Source of the DNA: Pleurocapsa sp. PCC 7319
Lineage (GTDB): Bacteria; Cyanobacteriota; Cyanobacteriia; Cyanobacteriales; Xenococcaceae
DNA: 64,000 nt
Assembly (NCBI RefSeq): GCF_000332195.1
Contig: NZ_KB235919.1
Coordinates: 149,038-213,037, forward strand
Direction of reading: 5' to 3'
In this document: piece after piece, positions 44,842 through 54,910 of the stretch
Numbering within the stretch: position 1 is the first letter of the stretch
How the letters are laid out: every line of letters begins with the position of its first letter
Translations under genes and position numbers: made by a program
The notes under the pieces: generated by a model
What the model was told of the DNA's origin: nothing
Seen by the model: the letters and a program-made list of their open reading frames with translations, nothing else
The model's database searches: none

Positions 44842-47652
44842 ATGGCGCAACAGCAGTCAGAACATCCCGACAATTTAACCAAGACAAACAGTCTACTTCA
44901 AGCAACAGCAGATTGTACTATTACTTTGCTAAGTGATGATAATTTTGAACGGGGTGTTAATCAAGCCTTAAAAATATTAGGTACGAGTTTTGGTGCAGAT
45001 CGCCTGGGGATAGACGAGCATATTGAAGACATCACAGGTCAAACTATCGGTCACGTAATTGTTCTTCCCTACGAATGGCTATCTGATTATGCTGCTTCTC
45101 AATTTTCTCATCCTAAGATGAAGATAATTCCCTACGATGGTATCGAGGAACTTTACGAGCAATTAAAAGTAGGTCAACATTGGGGTGGCTTAATTGAAAC
45201 ATTTTCCGAACCGTTTCGCAGCTATCAAAGAGATAAGTTAGGGGTAAAGTCTACTTATGCTATTCCAATTACGATTGATGGAGAATATTGGGGATTAATC
45301 GGTTTAGATTTTTGTCGTACCGCCAGGGAATTATGCGAGGCAGAAATTGCGGTATTAAAAACGGCTGCTGCCTGTATTGGGAGTGCGATCGAGCGAGAAC
45401 GCGATCGCCAAACTAAAGAAGAGGCTCAAAGAAAGGCATTATTAGAACAACAAAAAGCCATTGAGTTACAAGAGCGCGATCGCCTACTCAATCTTACCGC
45501 TTCTGCTACCCAGGCTTTACTGAATAACGAGGATTTAGATAATGCGATCGCAAATGCTTTAGAAATTATCGGGGAAGGAATTGCTACAGATCGAGTGTGC
45601 GTCATGGAACACTACGACAATACGACAGGAGAAACTTTAGGTTATTTGCAAGCACTATATGAATGGCATTCAGACTATGCCGTATCTCAGCTACAGCATC
45701 CCGAATTACAGCAGGTAAACTATGAGGGGATTGAAGAGTGGTACGAAAGCTTTAAACGAGGGGAAGCAGCAGGGGGAGTAATTGAGGAAATACCCGAACC
45801 AGTTAGAAGCGGACAAAAAGCGATCGGCGTAAAGTCTACCTATGCCGTTCCTATTGCGATCGATGGGGAGTATTGGGGCGTGGTGGGGTTTGATGACTGT
45901 CAAGAAGCCCAACAGCGCAGCGAGTCGGAAATCTCAATCCTCAAAACCGTCGCTGCGGGTATCGGTAGTGCAATCCAACAGTTTCGCATTCGCACCGAAA
46001 GGGAAGCAGCCCAACGCAATGTCTTATTAGAACAACAAAAAGCAAGTCAGTTACGAGAACACAATAGAGTTTTAGAACAGCGCGATCGCATTTTGGCAGC
46101 CACCGCAGAAGCTTCTAATGTTTTGTTGACAGGGGCAGAGTTTGATGAGGCGGTAAATACGGCGTTGCAGATTATTGGAGAGAGTATCGATACCGATCGG
46201 GTTTGTGTTATTGAAAATTTGCACAACTTATTAAAGCCATCAATTCCAAACTGGCGAATGTCATACGAATGGAATTCAGCTTGTGCTGTTTCACAAATCG
46301 CAGATCCAGAACTTTCTCAAGGAAGTTATCAGGGTATAGAAGAATGGTACGAACTTCAAAGTCAAGGTAAAACTATCAGTTGCCGATTAGAGGAAATGCC
46401 CGAACCTTTTCGGAGCAAAATGGCAGAAGTAAAAGTGAAAGCCCTTCATGTCGTTCCGATTTTCGTAGAGGGCAAACATTGGGGTGTCATTGGTATTGAT
46501 GATTGTCGGGAAGAAATACAGCGTAGCGAAACAGAACTATCGATTTTAAAGACTGCTGCTGCCTGTATTGGTGGAGCGATCGATCGCGAACGAACCAGAC
46601 GGGCAAAGGAACAAGCCGAACGCAATATTTTATTAGAAAGAGAACAAGCAGCCCAAGAACGAGCCAAACTGTTGCAAGCTGTAGCTACGGTGGCTAATTC
46701 TCTGTTGCGATCGCCCGATTACCATACCGCTTTACCAGAAGTGTTACAGATATTGGGAGAAGCTGCAAAAAGCGATCGCTGTGGCTTAGTACAAAACATA
46801 CCTAATCCCGTCACGGGTGAAGCTGCGATAAAACTGCATACGGAATGGTGTCGTGAAGGTATTACCAGATCGGTTGAATCAACACCCGAACTAGAAACTG
46901 CCTTATTGTGGTCGGATTTTCCCCAGTTTAGAGAAAAACTATTTCAAGGAAAAATCTCTAATTTCTTAATCGACGAACTATCAGAACCCGCTCGCAGTAT
47001 TTTACAGGCACAGGGCAATATTTCTATGACGTTAGTTCCCATTATGGTGCAGGGAGAATTTTGGGGCGTGTTTGGGTTCGACTATTGCCAAGAAGTAAGG
47101 TTATTTGAAGAAGCGGATACAGCAGTCTTTGCGATCGCAGTAGATAGTATTGCAGCAGCGATCGCACGAGAACAACAAGATGAGGCGTTACGAGCATCAG
47201 AAAAACGCTATCGAACTCTGTTTGAGTTGAGCAATGAAGGGATTTATCGCTTTGAGTTTGATGAACCGATTTCAACCTCTTTATCTGTAGAAGAACAGCT
47301 TGAATTCACCTATCAATATTTTCGGATCGCAGAAGTCAATTCCACTTTTATCAATCAGTATAGTTTTAATTCATCAGAGGATATTGTTGATAAAAGGCTT
47401 GTTGATATTTATCCTGAAGAATCACAAACAAATTTAGAAAGTAATCGCGCTATTATTGAAAACAGCTACCAAATCCGTAATGCTGAAACTGAAGAAATAG
47501 ATGCAGATGGACAACGTAGATATTTTTTGCAAAATATTGTCGGCGATGTAAGAGATGGTTATTTCTGGGGCGGTTGGGGAGTGCAAACCGACATTACCGA
47601 ACTCAAACAGGCACAACAAGCCCTACTAGAAGCCGAACGACAACGGGTAGCC

Positions 47653-47804
47653 CAACTAGAACAAAGTAACCGAGTATTATCTTTACGCGACAGATGGTTA
47701 GAAGCTACCGCACTTGCAGCCAATCAATTACTGGCAACTCCCGATCTCGATGCGGGGATAAATGCAGCCCTGAAGATGTTAGGAGAAAGTTTAGATTGCG
47801 ATCG
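47653..47804 (+). repeat. Recent internal duplication in the kinase gene (copy 1)
   Basis: 152 bases at 47653-47804 match 48247-48398 with four differences, all in the first ~45 bases. The offset of 594 bases is exactly 198 codons, one GAF unit. The 3' parts of the two units (48121-48207 and 50610-50696) are also nearly identical. Confidence 0.9.
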
Positions 47805-48246
47805 TGTGGGGGTATTTCAATGTATCTATAACCAGGAAAGTGCAAATGTACCCACATTAGGTCATCTAATTTACGAATGGAATTCTTCTCATGTTTCTTC
47901 TCAACTGTTAAATCCAGAATTAAAACAAATACCTGTTAGCGATCTTGGTGAGGAATGGATCGAGCGACTCATGAGAGGAGAATGGGTTGGAAGTGTTGTA
48001 GATGAACTTGCAGAACCATTTCGTCATTTTGAAATAGAAGTAGAGGCTCAATCTACCTATATAGTGCCGTTTTTCTTAAATGGAACTTGGTGGGGAACGG
48101 TATCAATCGATTATTGCCGAGAAGCAAAGCGTTTAACCCTACCAGAAATTGCCGTATTTAAAACCGCAGCAAGCTGTGTGGGTAGTGCCATTTATCGCCA
48201 ACAAATACAAACTGAAAAAGAACAAGCCGAAAAACAAAGATTAATT

Positions 48247-48398
48247 CAACTAGAACAAAGTAACCAAGTTTTATCATTACGCGATAGATGGTTAGAAGCT
48301 ACCGCACTTGCAGCCAATCAATTACTGGCAACTCCCGATCTCGATGCGGGGATAAATGCAGCCCTGAAGATGTTAGGAGAAAGTTTAGATTGCGATCG
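48247..48398 (+). repeat. Recent internal duplication in the kinase gene (copy 2)
   Basis: Second copy of the 152-base repeat at 47653-47804. It encodes the linker and N-terminal part of the sixth GAF unit (RWLEATALAANQLLATPDLD). The centres of the two units differ, so they may bind different ligands despite the near-identical flanks. Confidence 0.9.
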
Positions 48399-48675
48399 CA
48401 TAGGTGTATGTCAACATTTTGAAGGTAATATCGACGAACCTATAGGTTTTTTGCTTGCTTTTTATGAATGGAATTCATCTTTCGCTATTCCTCAAATAAA
48501 ATATCCAGAACATAATAAAATTTCTTGGCAAGGAATGGAAGATTGGCTAGTTCAAATGAAAGGGGGTGAGTTCACAGGCGGAACTGTTAAGGAACTGATA
48601 CTGCTGACGAACTTAACATAAGCCCAATTTTTTCTACAGGGCGATCGCAAAATTCTTGAATTGAGAATCTCAATA

Positions 48676-48717
48676 GCGTGGTTGGATATGCTGAACTAAA
48701 TTCAGCATCCCCCACGC
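48676..48717 (+). promoter_or_regulatory. Nested hairpin in the 5' leader of the IS1182 transposase
   Basis: GCGTGG at 48676-48681 pairs with CCACGC at 48712-48717, and inside it ATGCTGAA pairs with TTCAGCAT (48688-48695, 48701-48708). It lies 60 bases before the transposase ATG. Such leaders in insertion sequences can stop transcription or translation entering from the host gene; that role here is inferred. Confidence 0.5.
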
Positions 48718-48777
48718 TCAAAATGACTTAAATTGAGCTTATAGAGCAGAACAAAAGTTCAAGGGAGTCATTTCAGC

Positions 48778-50430
48778 ATGGTTCTACATCATCAATTAAT
48801 TAAATCCATCCCACCTCTCACCAAAGAAATAGCACACAGAGCTTTTCCCAAGGGGAATCTTTACATGAGTCTTAGAGATGAATTGGGTACATTTTATGAT
48901 GATAGTGATTTTGTCGAACTTTATTCATCTGAAGGTCAGCCAGCATTACGTCCTGGAAGTTTAGCTTTGATCTGTGTGATGCAGTATATGGCTAATTTAT
49001 CTGACAGAGGAGCAGTAGAAGCAGTAGCTGCCCGTATTGACTGGAAATATGCTCTAGGACTGGAATTGACCGATTCAAGTTTTGATTCTTCTGTATTGAC
49101 CTTATTTCGTTCTCGATTGCTGAATGGAGGAAAAGAAAAGCTTTTGTTAGATAAGCTTTTAGAACGCTGCCAACAACTTCAACTAATTAAAGCTAAAGGA
49201 AAAGCTAGAACTGATTCAACTCATATCTTGGCAGCAATTCGTAATCTTAATCGACTTGAATATGTTGGTGAAACCTTGCGTTCTGCTTTGAATACTTTAG
49301 CTGTAGCCCATCCAGATTGGTTATCCAATATAGTCGCTTCTGACTGGTTTGACCGTTACAGTAAACCTGTTGAAGAATCTCGACTGCCCAGAGGAACAAA
49401 AGCGCGTAATGAATATGCTGCCAATATTGGACGAGATGGAATGAAAATTTTAATGGCTATTTACGATGAACCGACTGCACCGCAATGGCTTAGAGAGATT
49501 CCAGCAATCAAAACTCTTAGAATTGCTTGGGTACATCAATACTGGATTAATAATGGTCAACTTCATTGGCGTAGTCACAAGGATTTACCCCCAGCAGGAA
49601 TCAGAAGTAATTCCCCTTATGATACTGAAGCTCGTTATGGTAACAAGCGACATACTACTTGGCTTGGCTACAAGGTACATCTGACTGAAACTTGTGCTCG
49701 AAATCGAGTTCATTTAATTACCAATGTTCAAACGACAGAAGCTCATCTAGCTGATGTAGACCAAACTGAGTTAATTCATCAATCTTTAGCTGACAAGAAT
49801 TTATCACCATCCGAGCATCTGGTTGATGCTGGTTATGTGGATGGCACTCTGTTAGTTGAAAGTAAGCAACAACATAATATTGAACTAATTGGACCAGTCC
49901 GTGACAATGTTAGTTGGCAATCCAAAAACCCTGAAGCCTATGATTTGAGTCATTTTAAAATTAACTGGAAAAAACAACAAGCTACTTGTCCCCAAGGAAT
50001 CAAGAGTACGAAAAAATGGACTGTACACAAAGATAAATGGGACAATACAGTTATTGGAATTAAATTTCCTCGAAAAGCTTGTCGAGAGTGTCAGTGTCGT
50101 CACTTATGTACCCGCTCAAAAACCGAACCGAGAGAAATTACTCTACGTCCAAAAGAGGAACATCTAGCCATTGTCAAAAGACGAAAACAGCAAGAAACTA
50201 AAAAATGGTCCAAACAATACAATCAACGTGCAGGAGTTGAAGGCACAATTTCTCAGGGAGTCCGTGGTTTTGGTTTACGCAAATGCCGTTATATAGGTTT
50301 GGATAAAGTTCATTTACAACATATCCTCACTGCAACTGCGATCAATGCGATTCGTTTGTTTGCATGGTTTGAAGGTGTTCCTTTGGCTAAAACTCGTGTT
50401 TCTTCTTTTGCTAAATTAGCTCCTGATTAA
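48778..50430 (+). CDS. IS1182-family transposase
   Basis: The protein has 550 residues. The N-terminal part (FYDDSDFVELYSSEGQPALR, ALGLELTDSSFDSSVLTLFR) is the domain usual for IS1182 and IS1182-like transposases. The catalytic region includes KARTDSTHILAAI (first Asp), LVDAGYVDGTLLVESK (second Asp) and NQRAGVEGTISQGVRGFGLR (Glu). A Cys-rich insertion with CPQG and C-x2-C-x2-C residues is present. It moves the element by a DDE mechanism. The ATG is preceded by GGGAG. The gene is full length and intact. Confidence 0.93.
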   Translation: MVLHHQLIKSIPPLTKEIAHRAFPKGNLYMSLRDELGTFYDDSDFVELYSSEGQPALRPGSLALICVMQYMANLSDRGAVEAVAARIDWKYALGLELTDSSFDSSVLTLFRSRLLNGGKEKLLLDKLLERCQQLQLIKAKGKARTDSTHILAAIRNLNRLEYVGETLRSALNTLAVAHPDWLSNIVASDWFDRYSKPVEESRLPRGTKARNEYAANIGRDGMKILMAIYDEPTAPQWLREIPAIKTLRIAWVHQYWINNGQLHWRSHKDLPPAGIRSNSPYDTEARYGNKRHTTWLGYKVHLTETCARNRVHLITNVQTTEAHLADVDQTELIHQSLADKNLSPSEHLVDAGYVDGTLLVESKQQHNIELIGPVRDNVSWQSKNPEAYDLSHFKINWKKQQATCPQGIKSTKKWTVHKDKWDNTVIGIKFPRKACRECQCRHLCTRSKTEPREITLRPKEEHLAIVKRRKQQETKKWSKQYNQRAGVEGTISQGVRGFGLRKCRYIGLDKVHLQHILTATAINAIRLFAWFEGVPLAKTRVSSFAKLAPD

Positions 50431-50491
50431 CTTTGACTATTTTAGCTAGCGATCGCTCTTCAGTATATTGTTAAGTTCGTCAGCAGTATCA

Positions 50492-51332
50492 GGAACTACA
50501 CGAACCATTCCGTAGTCAATCAATTGAACTCGGTGTGAAATCCACCTACGCCGTGCCAATTTTTGTAAACGAACAGTTTTGGGGTATTTTAGGCATCGAT
50601 TTTTGTCGAGAAGCAAAGCGTTTAACCCTACCCGAAATTGCCGTATTCAAAACCGCAGCAAGCTGTGTTGGTAGTGCCATTTATCGCCAACAGATTATCA
50701 CAGAACAGAAAGAAGCCGAACGCGCTGTAATCGAAGAACGCAACGAACTAGCGCGGGAAATTCACGATACGATCGGTCAGTCATTCACCGCCATTGTCAT
50801 GCAGCTTGAGGCTGGTAAACGCCTGCTAATTACCAAAAGCGATCGCGTTTCTTCTTGTCTCAATCTCGCCCAAAATTTAGCACATCAAGGAATTACTCAA
50901 GTACAGCAGTCACTATGGACTCTGAGGGAAAATGCTGACGAGTACAACGATTTAGTTGCTGCTTTTCAAAGATTGGTCACTACTTTAAATACTAATGTTC
51001 CAGTTCAAATAGAATTCTCAACCTCTGGCACTCAGACCCCTTTATCTCCCGATGTTCGTCTTAACCTATTACGCATCGGTCAAGAAGCTGTTACCAATGC
51101 CCTCAAACACGCCGAAGCCCGACAGATAGATTTGAATCTTATCTTTAATAGCGATCGGCTACAGCTACAAATTCAGGATGATGGAAGGGGTTTTGCTCCC
51201 GAACTGCTGGGGGTTAATAGCGGTTTTGGAATTAAAAGTATCGAACAGCGAGCCGAACAGATTAACGCCGTGGTAAATATTATAACTAACCCAGGTAATG
51301 GCACGACTATTAGCGTGACCGTTCCCCTATAG
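50492..51332 (+). pseudogene. Multi-GAF sensor histidine kinase, 3' part (kinase core) separated by the IS element
   Basis: The last ~278 codons of the split kinase gene: the end of the sixth GAF unit (LGVKSTYAVPIFV, FWGILGIDFCREA), then a HisKA_3 dimerisation domain with the H-box ELAREIHDTIGQSFTAIVMQ, and a HATPase domain with VTNALKHAEA (N-box), LQIQDDGRGFAPE and SGFGIKSIEQRAE. This is the NarL-type kinase class that pairs with LuxR-type regulators such as the one at 52111. The internal ATG at 50535 could start a 265-residue fragment with a complete kinase core but little sensor; expression is unknown. Confidence 0.9.
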
Positions 51333-51428
51333 ATCGAGCCAAAGTAGAGAAATATCAGCAAGTCTGTGAAAATATCACGGAGAAGAAACACTAAAATTTA
51401 AAATAGATAAAATCAACTAACAATAAAA

Positions 51429-51632
51429 ATGACTAAGATCGATTATCCCTTCGCCCAAGAACTGATTACCGATACCCAAGGTAATATTCGTCAAGTTATT
51501 CTCAACTTCGATGACTATCAACAATTGTTAGAAGGACTAGAGGACGAGGCACTATATCAAGCTATGAAAACAACTATTAGCGAAACGCCTATGAGTCGAG
51601 AGGAGGCATTAAAAGCACTAGAAGAAGAATGA
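51429..51632 (+). CDS. Type II antitoxin (RelB/Phd-like)
   Basis: The protein has 67 residues. FAQELITDTQGNIRQVILNF with DDYQQLLEGLEDEALYQAM resembles the DNA-binding N-terminus of Phd/RelB-like antitoxins, and the acidic tail MSREEALKALEEE is the toxin-wrapping part. Its stop codon overlaps the toxin start (ATGA), typical of toxin-antitoxin operons. It would neutralise the RelE-type toxin and repress its own promoter. It lies about 100 bases after the kinase gene, between that gene and the response regulator. Confidence 0.85.
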   Translation: MTKIDYPFAQELITDTQGNIRQVILNFDDYQQLLEGLEDEALYQAMKTTISETPMSREEALKALEEE

Positions 51633-51898
51633 AAACGGAATATCTTTCCAGCTTCATCAAAGACCTCAAAAAACTCAAAAAAACATCTGTCTACTCAGAG
51701 ATTAAAAATTTAGCATTTCAAACTATTCCCAACTGTCAGAATATAACTGAAATTAAAAGTCTCAAAAAAATCAAGGGACACCAGAATGCCTACCGTATCA
51801 GAGTTGGTGATTATCGGATTGGCATTTTTATACAAAAGGAAACGATAACCTTCGCACGAGTGCTTCATCGGCGAGATGTTTACCGCTATTTTCCTTGA
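51629..51898 (+). CDS. RelE/ParE-superfamily toxin
   Basis: The protein has 89 residues, the family norm. MKTEYLSSFIKDLKKLKKTS is the typical N-terminus, followed by IKSLKKIKGHQNAYRIRVGD, YRIGIFIQKETITFARVLHR and RDVYRYFP. The conserved Arg and Tyr/His positions of the RelE type (YRIRVGDYRIG, HRRDVYR) suggest an mRNA interferase cutting at the ribosome. A ParE-like gyrase poison is less likely but not excluded. It overlaps the antitoxin stop by four bases. Confidence 0.87.
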   Translation: MKTEYLSSFIKDLKKLKKTSVYSEIKNLAFQTIPNCQNITEIKSLKKIKGHQNAYRIRVGDYRIGIFIQKETITFARVLHRRDVYRYFP

Positions 51899-51961
51899 AA
51901 ATTAACCTGACAGTAGCCATTTACCGTATTTAAAAGAAATTTGTATTCTAAATTACAAAAT

Positions 51962-52080
51962 GATACTAAATCCGATTGATAAAGGTCACGTTCGCCGTTC
52001 TTCAAGTCCCCCAGAATTGGGGAGGCACGGGTGCGGACGCAGGTTCCGCACATTGAGTGCCGTGGATTTAGGGGGCTTTT
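51962..52080. repeat. Palindromic repeat nested inside a larger intergenic repeat
   Basis: GATACTAAATCCGATTGATA starts the unit, and CCCCCAGAATTGGGG and GGATTTAGGGGGC are its inner arms. Between the arms lies a separate double hairpin: GGCAC/GTGCC (52024-52028, 52057-52061) enclosing GTGCGGA/TCCGCAC (52031-52037, 52045-52051). The layout suggests that a small GC-rich mobile repeat inserted into an older repeat. It sits between the toxin gene and the response regulator gene, and may also end transcription. Confidence 0.6.
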
Positions 52081-52110
52081 TAAAAGTAACTTATACGAAC
52101 AGAATTTAGT

Positions 52111-52743
52111 ATGACTTCCACTTCGCCAATTCGCGTTTTACTTGCCGACGACCATCCCGTTTTAGTCGATGGTCTTGCCCTAATTCTCGATACCGAACCC
52201 GACATGACCGTAGTTGGTCGAGCCAGTAGCGGAACTGAAGCCGTGACTCTGTTTGCCCAACACCAACCAGATGTTGCCCTGCTGGATTTGCGGATGCCAG
52301 GAGAATTGAGCGGGGCTGATGCGATCGCCCAAATTCGCACCCAGTTTCCCGAAGCCTGTATAATTATGTTCACCATTTACGACGGTGATGAAGATATCTA
52401 TCAAGGATTGAAAGCAGGAGCGAAAGCCTATCTGCTTAAAAGTACCCCCTGCGACGAAATCATTGCTACAATTCGTCGGGTTTATGCGGGAAAAAAACAT
52501 ATTCCACCTCAAGTTGCGGTTAAAATAGCAGAACGCATGAACCAAACACCTTTAACCAAGCGGGAGCGAGAGGTGCTGTGTTTGATGACAGAAGGGAAAA
52601 ATAATCAAGAAATTAGTACCGCGTTAAATGTCACTGAAGGGACGGTTAAATTTCACATCAACAAAATTTTCGATAAGTTAGCCGTCAGAAATCGCACTGA
52701 AGCGGTTTTGGTGGCACTCAAGCGAGGTATTGCCTGTTTGTAG
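52111..52743 (+). CDS. NarL/LuxR-family response regulator
   Basis: The protein has 210 residues. The receiver domain has DDHPVLVDGLALIL, phosphoacceptor Asp in ALLDLRMPGELSGADAI, MFTIYDGDED and Lys in AYLLKSTP. The C-terminal LuxR-type helix-turn-helix is LTKREREVLCLMTEG then NNQEISTALNVTEGTVKFHI. It binds DNA when phosphorylated. Its natural partner is the HisKA_3 kinase encoded upstream at 44842-51332, now split by IS1182. A toxin-antitoxin pair and repeats lie between them. Confidence 0.93.
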   Translation: MTSTSPIRVLLADDHPVLVDGLALILDTEPDMTVVGRASSGTEAVTLFAQHQPDVALLDLRMPGELSGADAIAQIRTQFPEACIIMFTIYDGDEDIYQGLKAGAKAYLLKSTPCDEIIATIRRVYAGKKHIPPQVAVKIAERMNQTPLTKREREVLCLMTEGKNNQEISTALNVTEGTVKFHINKIFDKLAVRNRTEAVLVALKRGIACL

Positions 52744-52805
52744 CAAGTAGGGAGTAGGGAGAGTAGGCATTGCCCACCTTACAGTATTGATTCTTAAGAA
52801 CTCAA

Positions 52806-52975
52806 TCATGCGAAATTCAACCAATTAAATATATCTTCAACTTTTAGCTGCCAGTTTTGCAAGACATTTAACACGGGCAATACGTCTTGCTTTTCTTTTA
52901 TCTCTGGCAACTGGTTTGGTTGAAATACCGTAACAGACTTATCATCAGGGTCGATAAAGTAGCCCAATTTTGTAC
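52806..52975 (-). pseudogene. Uma2-family endonuclease, C-terminal fragment
   Basis: Minus-strand translation upstream of a TGA at 52806-52808 gives TKLGYFIDPDDKSVTVFQPN, then LPVLNVLQNWQLKVEDIFNW and LNFA. This is the C-terminus of the Uma2 (DUF820) restriction-endonuclease-fold family. Its N-terminal half is at 56209-56573. The IS4-family element at 52976-56208 separates them. About 16-18 residues that normally lie between SPDG and the TKLGY block are missing, so the insertion was accompanied by a small deletion. Confidence 0.88.
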
Positions 52976-53746
52976 TGACTTTTCACGGCATCTTTTGGAG
53001 GAAATATAAGTTGTGTAACAATATTCGCTAACAATTACTCATTTAGAGAAATCTGCGCTCTCGATAGAGCAAAATAATTGAGCCGATTGTAAGTTATGAA
53101 TGAATCAGACCAAAAATTCAATAACGGAAAAATGCGACTTTGGAGATCAACGTTTAACCAAAAGGGCGATGTTCATCGAATCAAGATTATCGTTAAAATA
53201 TGGCAAGCCACTCTCAGAGATTTTTGAGAGAGCAAGTGACCTGAAAAGAGCTTATGAATTCTTTGCCAATCCGAAAACTAGCTTAAGCAGTGTGTGCCAA
53301 CCCTATCATCTTCAAACAGCAGCTCAGATTAAAGCACTCCCCATCGTATTAGCAGTGGGAGATACAACCTATCTCGATTACAAAAAAATCCTCGACAAAA
53401 GAGCCGAATATGGACCGATTGGCAATGGGGGAAATGGACTAATTCTACATAGCACCTTAGCCCTTGATGCCGACAATGGACAACCAATAGGATTACTAAC
53501 AGAAAAACTGTGGCATCGAGAGCATGAAGAAAAAGGGGAAAATCTAACGAAGAAACAGAGGAAGAAAAAACAAGCAGAAGCCAGAAAACGCCCAATTGAA
53601 GAGAAAGAATCTTATAAATGGATAGAAGCTCTCAAAGAAGTCGAAAAACTCTTAAAAATCTCCGTTCCAGAGCCTACAAGGCCCAAAATTATCCATGTAT
53701 TTGACCGAGAAGGGGACATTGCGGAAGTCTTTGCTCAAGTCAGTAA

Positions 53747-54910
53747 TATGAAGTCCGCTTAATTAGTTCTAAAATTAATTGAAGCTATCAATATGACATA
53801 AATCAATGCCCAGCTCCCTCAAATTAAAATCTCATCTGAGTTTAGAAGAACTAAAACAACGTTATCGAAACAGTTGTGACTCAGTAGAACGTTCTCATTA
53901 TCAAATCATATGGCTTTTAGCTAGTGGCAAGACTGTAGCAGAAGTAAGTAGTATTACCAACTATAGTACAAAATGGATTTATAAGTTAGCTAGTCGCTAT
54001 AACCATTTAGGAGAGGAAGGGTTAGGCGATCGCCGACATCAAAATCAGGGGAATAAACCTTTGCTAGATGATGTGCAGTTAGCTCATTTGTGGCAAAGAT
54101 TACAAACCCCACCAGTAGATGGAGGTTTATGGAATAGTCGTAAAGTGGCAGACTGGATGTCGGAGCTTTTAGAACGTCCCGTGAGTAAACAAAGGGGATG
54201 GGAATATCTTAGAGGGTACGAACTCAGACTCAAACAACCGAGACCAGCTCATACTGAATCAGACCCTTTTGAGCAAGAAAAATGGAAAAAAAACTTCAAA
54301 ACAGATATCAAAAACTATGCCGAGATAATCCCCAGGCCATAGTAGAACTATGGACTATGGATGAACACCGTTTGGGATTAAAACTAATTCCAAGACGAAT
54401 TTGGGCAGAAATTGGCGAAAATCTGACAGCAGATGTTAATTGGAAGTATCAATGGCTCTGGTTGTATGGTTTTGTAGCTCCCCAGTCAGGAGAAACTTAC
54501 TTTTGGATTCTTCCCTATGTCAACAAAGAGTTGTTTTTACAAGTTTTAGAAGATTTTGCGCGAGAGTTTAATCTTGGTGAAAGTAAACAGATTCTGTTAG
54601 TTTTGGATGGGGCTGGCTGGCACGTCAGCAAAGAAATTACTCAAAATTTACCATTAGGTTTACATCTGGAATTTCTCCCTCCTTATTCCCCTGAATTACA
54701 GCCAGCCGAAAGACTGTGGCCGATAGTAGATGAGCCTCTGGCTAATCGTAGCTTTACTAATTTGGAGCAATTAGAAGAAATCTTGTACACCAGATGTCAA
54801 GTCATTTTGCAACAACCAGAATTGGTCAAAGGAATTACTAATTTCTCTTGGTGGCCACAGTCTAGTTTAGCAACAGCCGTTTAATTAGAACTAATCAAAC
54901 GGACTTCATA
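53747..54910 (+). mobile_element. IS630-family insertion sequence, 1164 bp
   Basis: The ends are inverted repeats starting TATGAAGTCCG, followed by TTAATTAGTTCTAA on the left and TTGATTAGTTCTAA on the right strand. TAA flanks both sides (53744-53746 and 54911-54913), in line with the TA target preference of this family. The two transposase frames fill the interior. Confidence 0.88.
53806..54884 (+). CDS. IS630-family transposase, two overlapping frames (likely -1 frameshift)
   Basis: The first frame (53806-54342, 178 codons) encodes the helix-turn-helix part (ASGKTVAEVSSITNYSTKWI, DGGLWNSRKVADWMSELLE). The second frame (54282-54884) encodes the DDE part: LWTMDEHRLGLK, LLVLDGAGWH and FLPPYSPELQPAERLWP. 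The second frame is -1 relative to the first, and they overlap by 61 bases at a run of eight A residues (TGGAAAAAAAACTTC). This fits programmed -1 frameshifting, giving a fused protein of about 360 residues, normal for IS630. A frameshift mutation is the alternative. Confidence 0.87.

Larger units (their letters stand above)
44842..48595 (+). pseudogene. Multi-GAF sensor histidine kinase, 5' part, split by an IS element
   Basis: The first 1251 codons of a sensor kinase. They hold six GAF-like units of about 190-200 residues with recurring motifs (LGVKSTYAIPITIDGEYWGL, KTAAACIGSAIERERDR, VGFDDCQEAQQ), with a PAS-like domain (RTLFELSNEGIYRFEF) between the fourth and fifth. Coiled-coil linkers rich in Gln and Glu join the units. 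The sixth unit is cut by the IS1182 element. The hybrid frame reads only eight more codons into the element and stops at 48621, so without the kinase half this piece cannot signal. The remainder is at 50492-51332. The intact gene would encode 1529 residues. Confidence 0.9.
48596..50491 (+). mobile_element. IS1182-family insertion sequence, 1896 bp
   Basis: Perfect terminal inverted repeats of 22 bases begin TGATACTGCTGACGAACTTA on the left and end in the reverse complement on the right. GGAAC is duplicated on both sides (48591-48595 and 50492-50496). One transposase gene fills the element. The left end has a nested hairpin upstream of the gene. Ends and transposase look intact, so the element is probably active or recently so. 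Confidence 0.93.

Noticed and set aside
45706-47619. Several minus-strand frames inside the multi-GAF kinase gene
   Set aside because: They mirror the strongly coding plus strand, show no known family and have no start signals.
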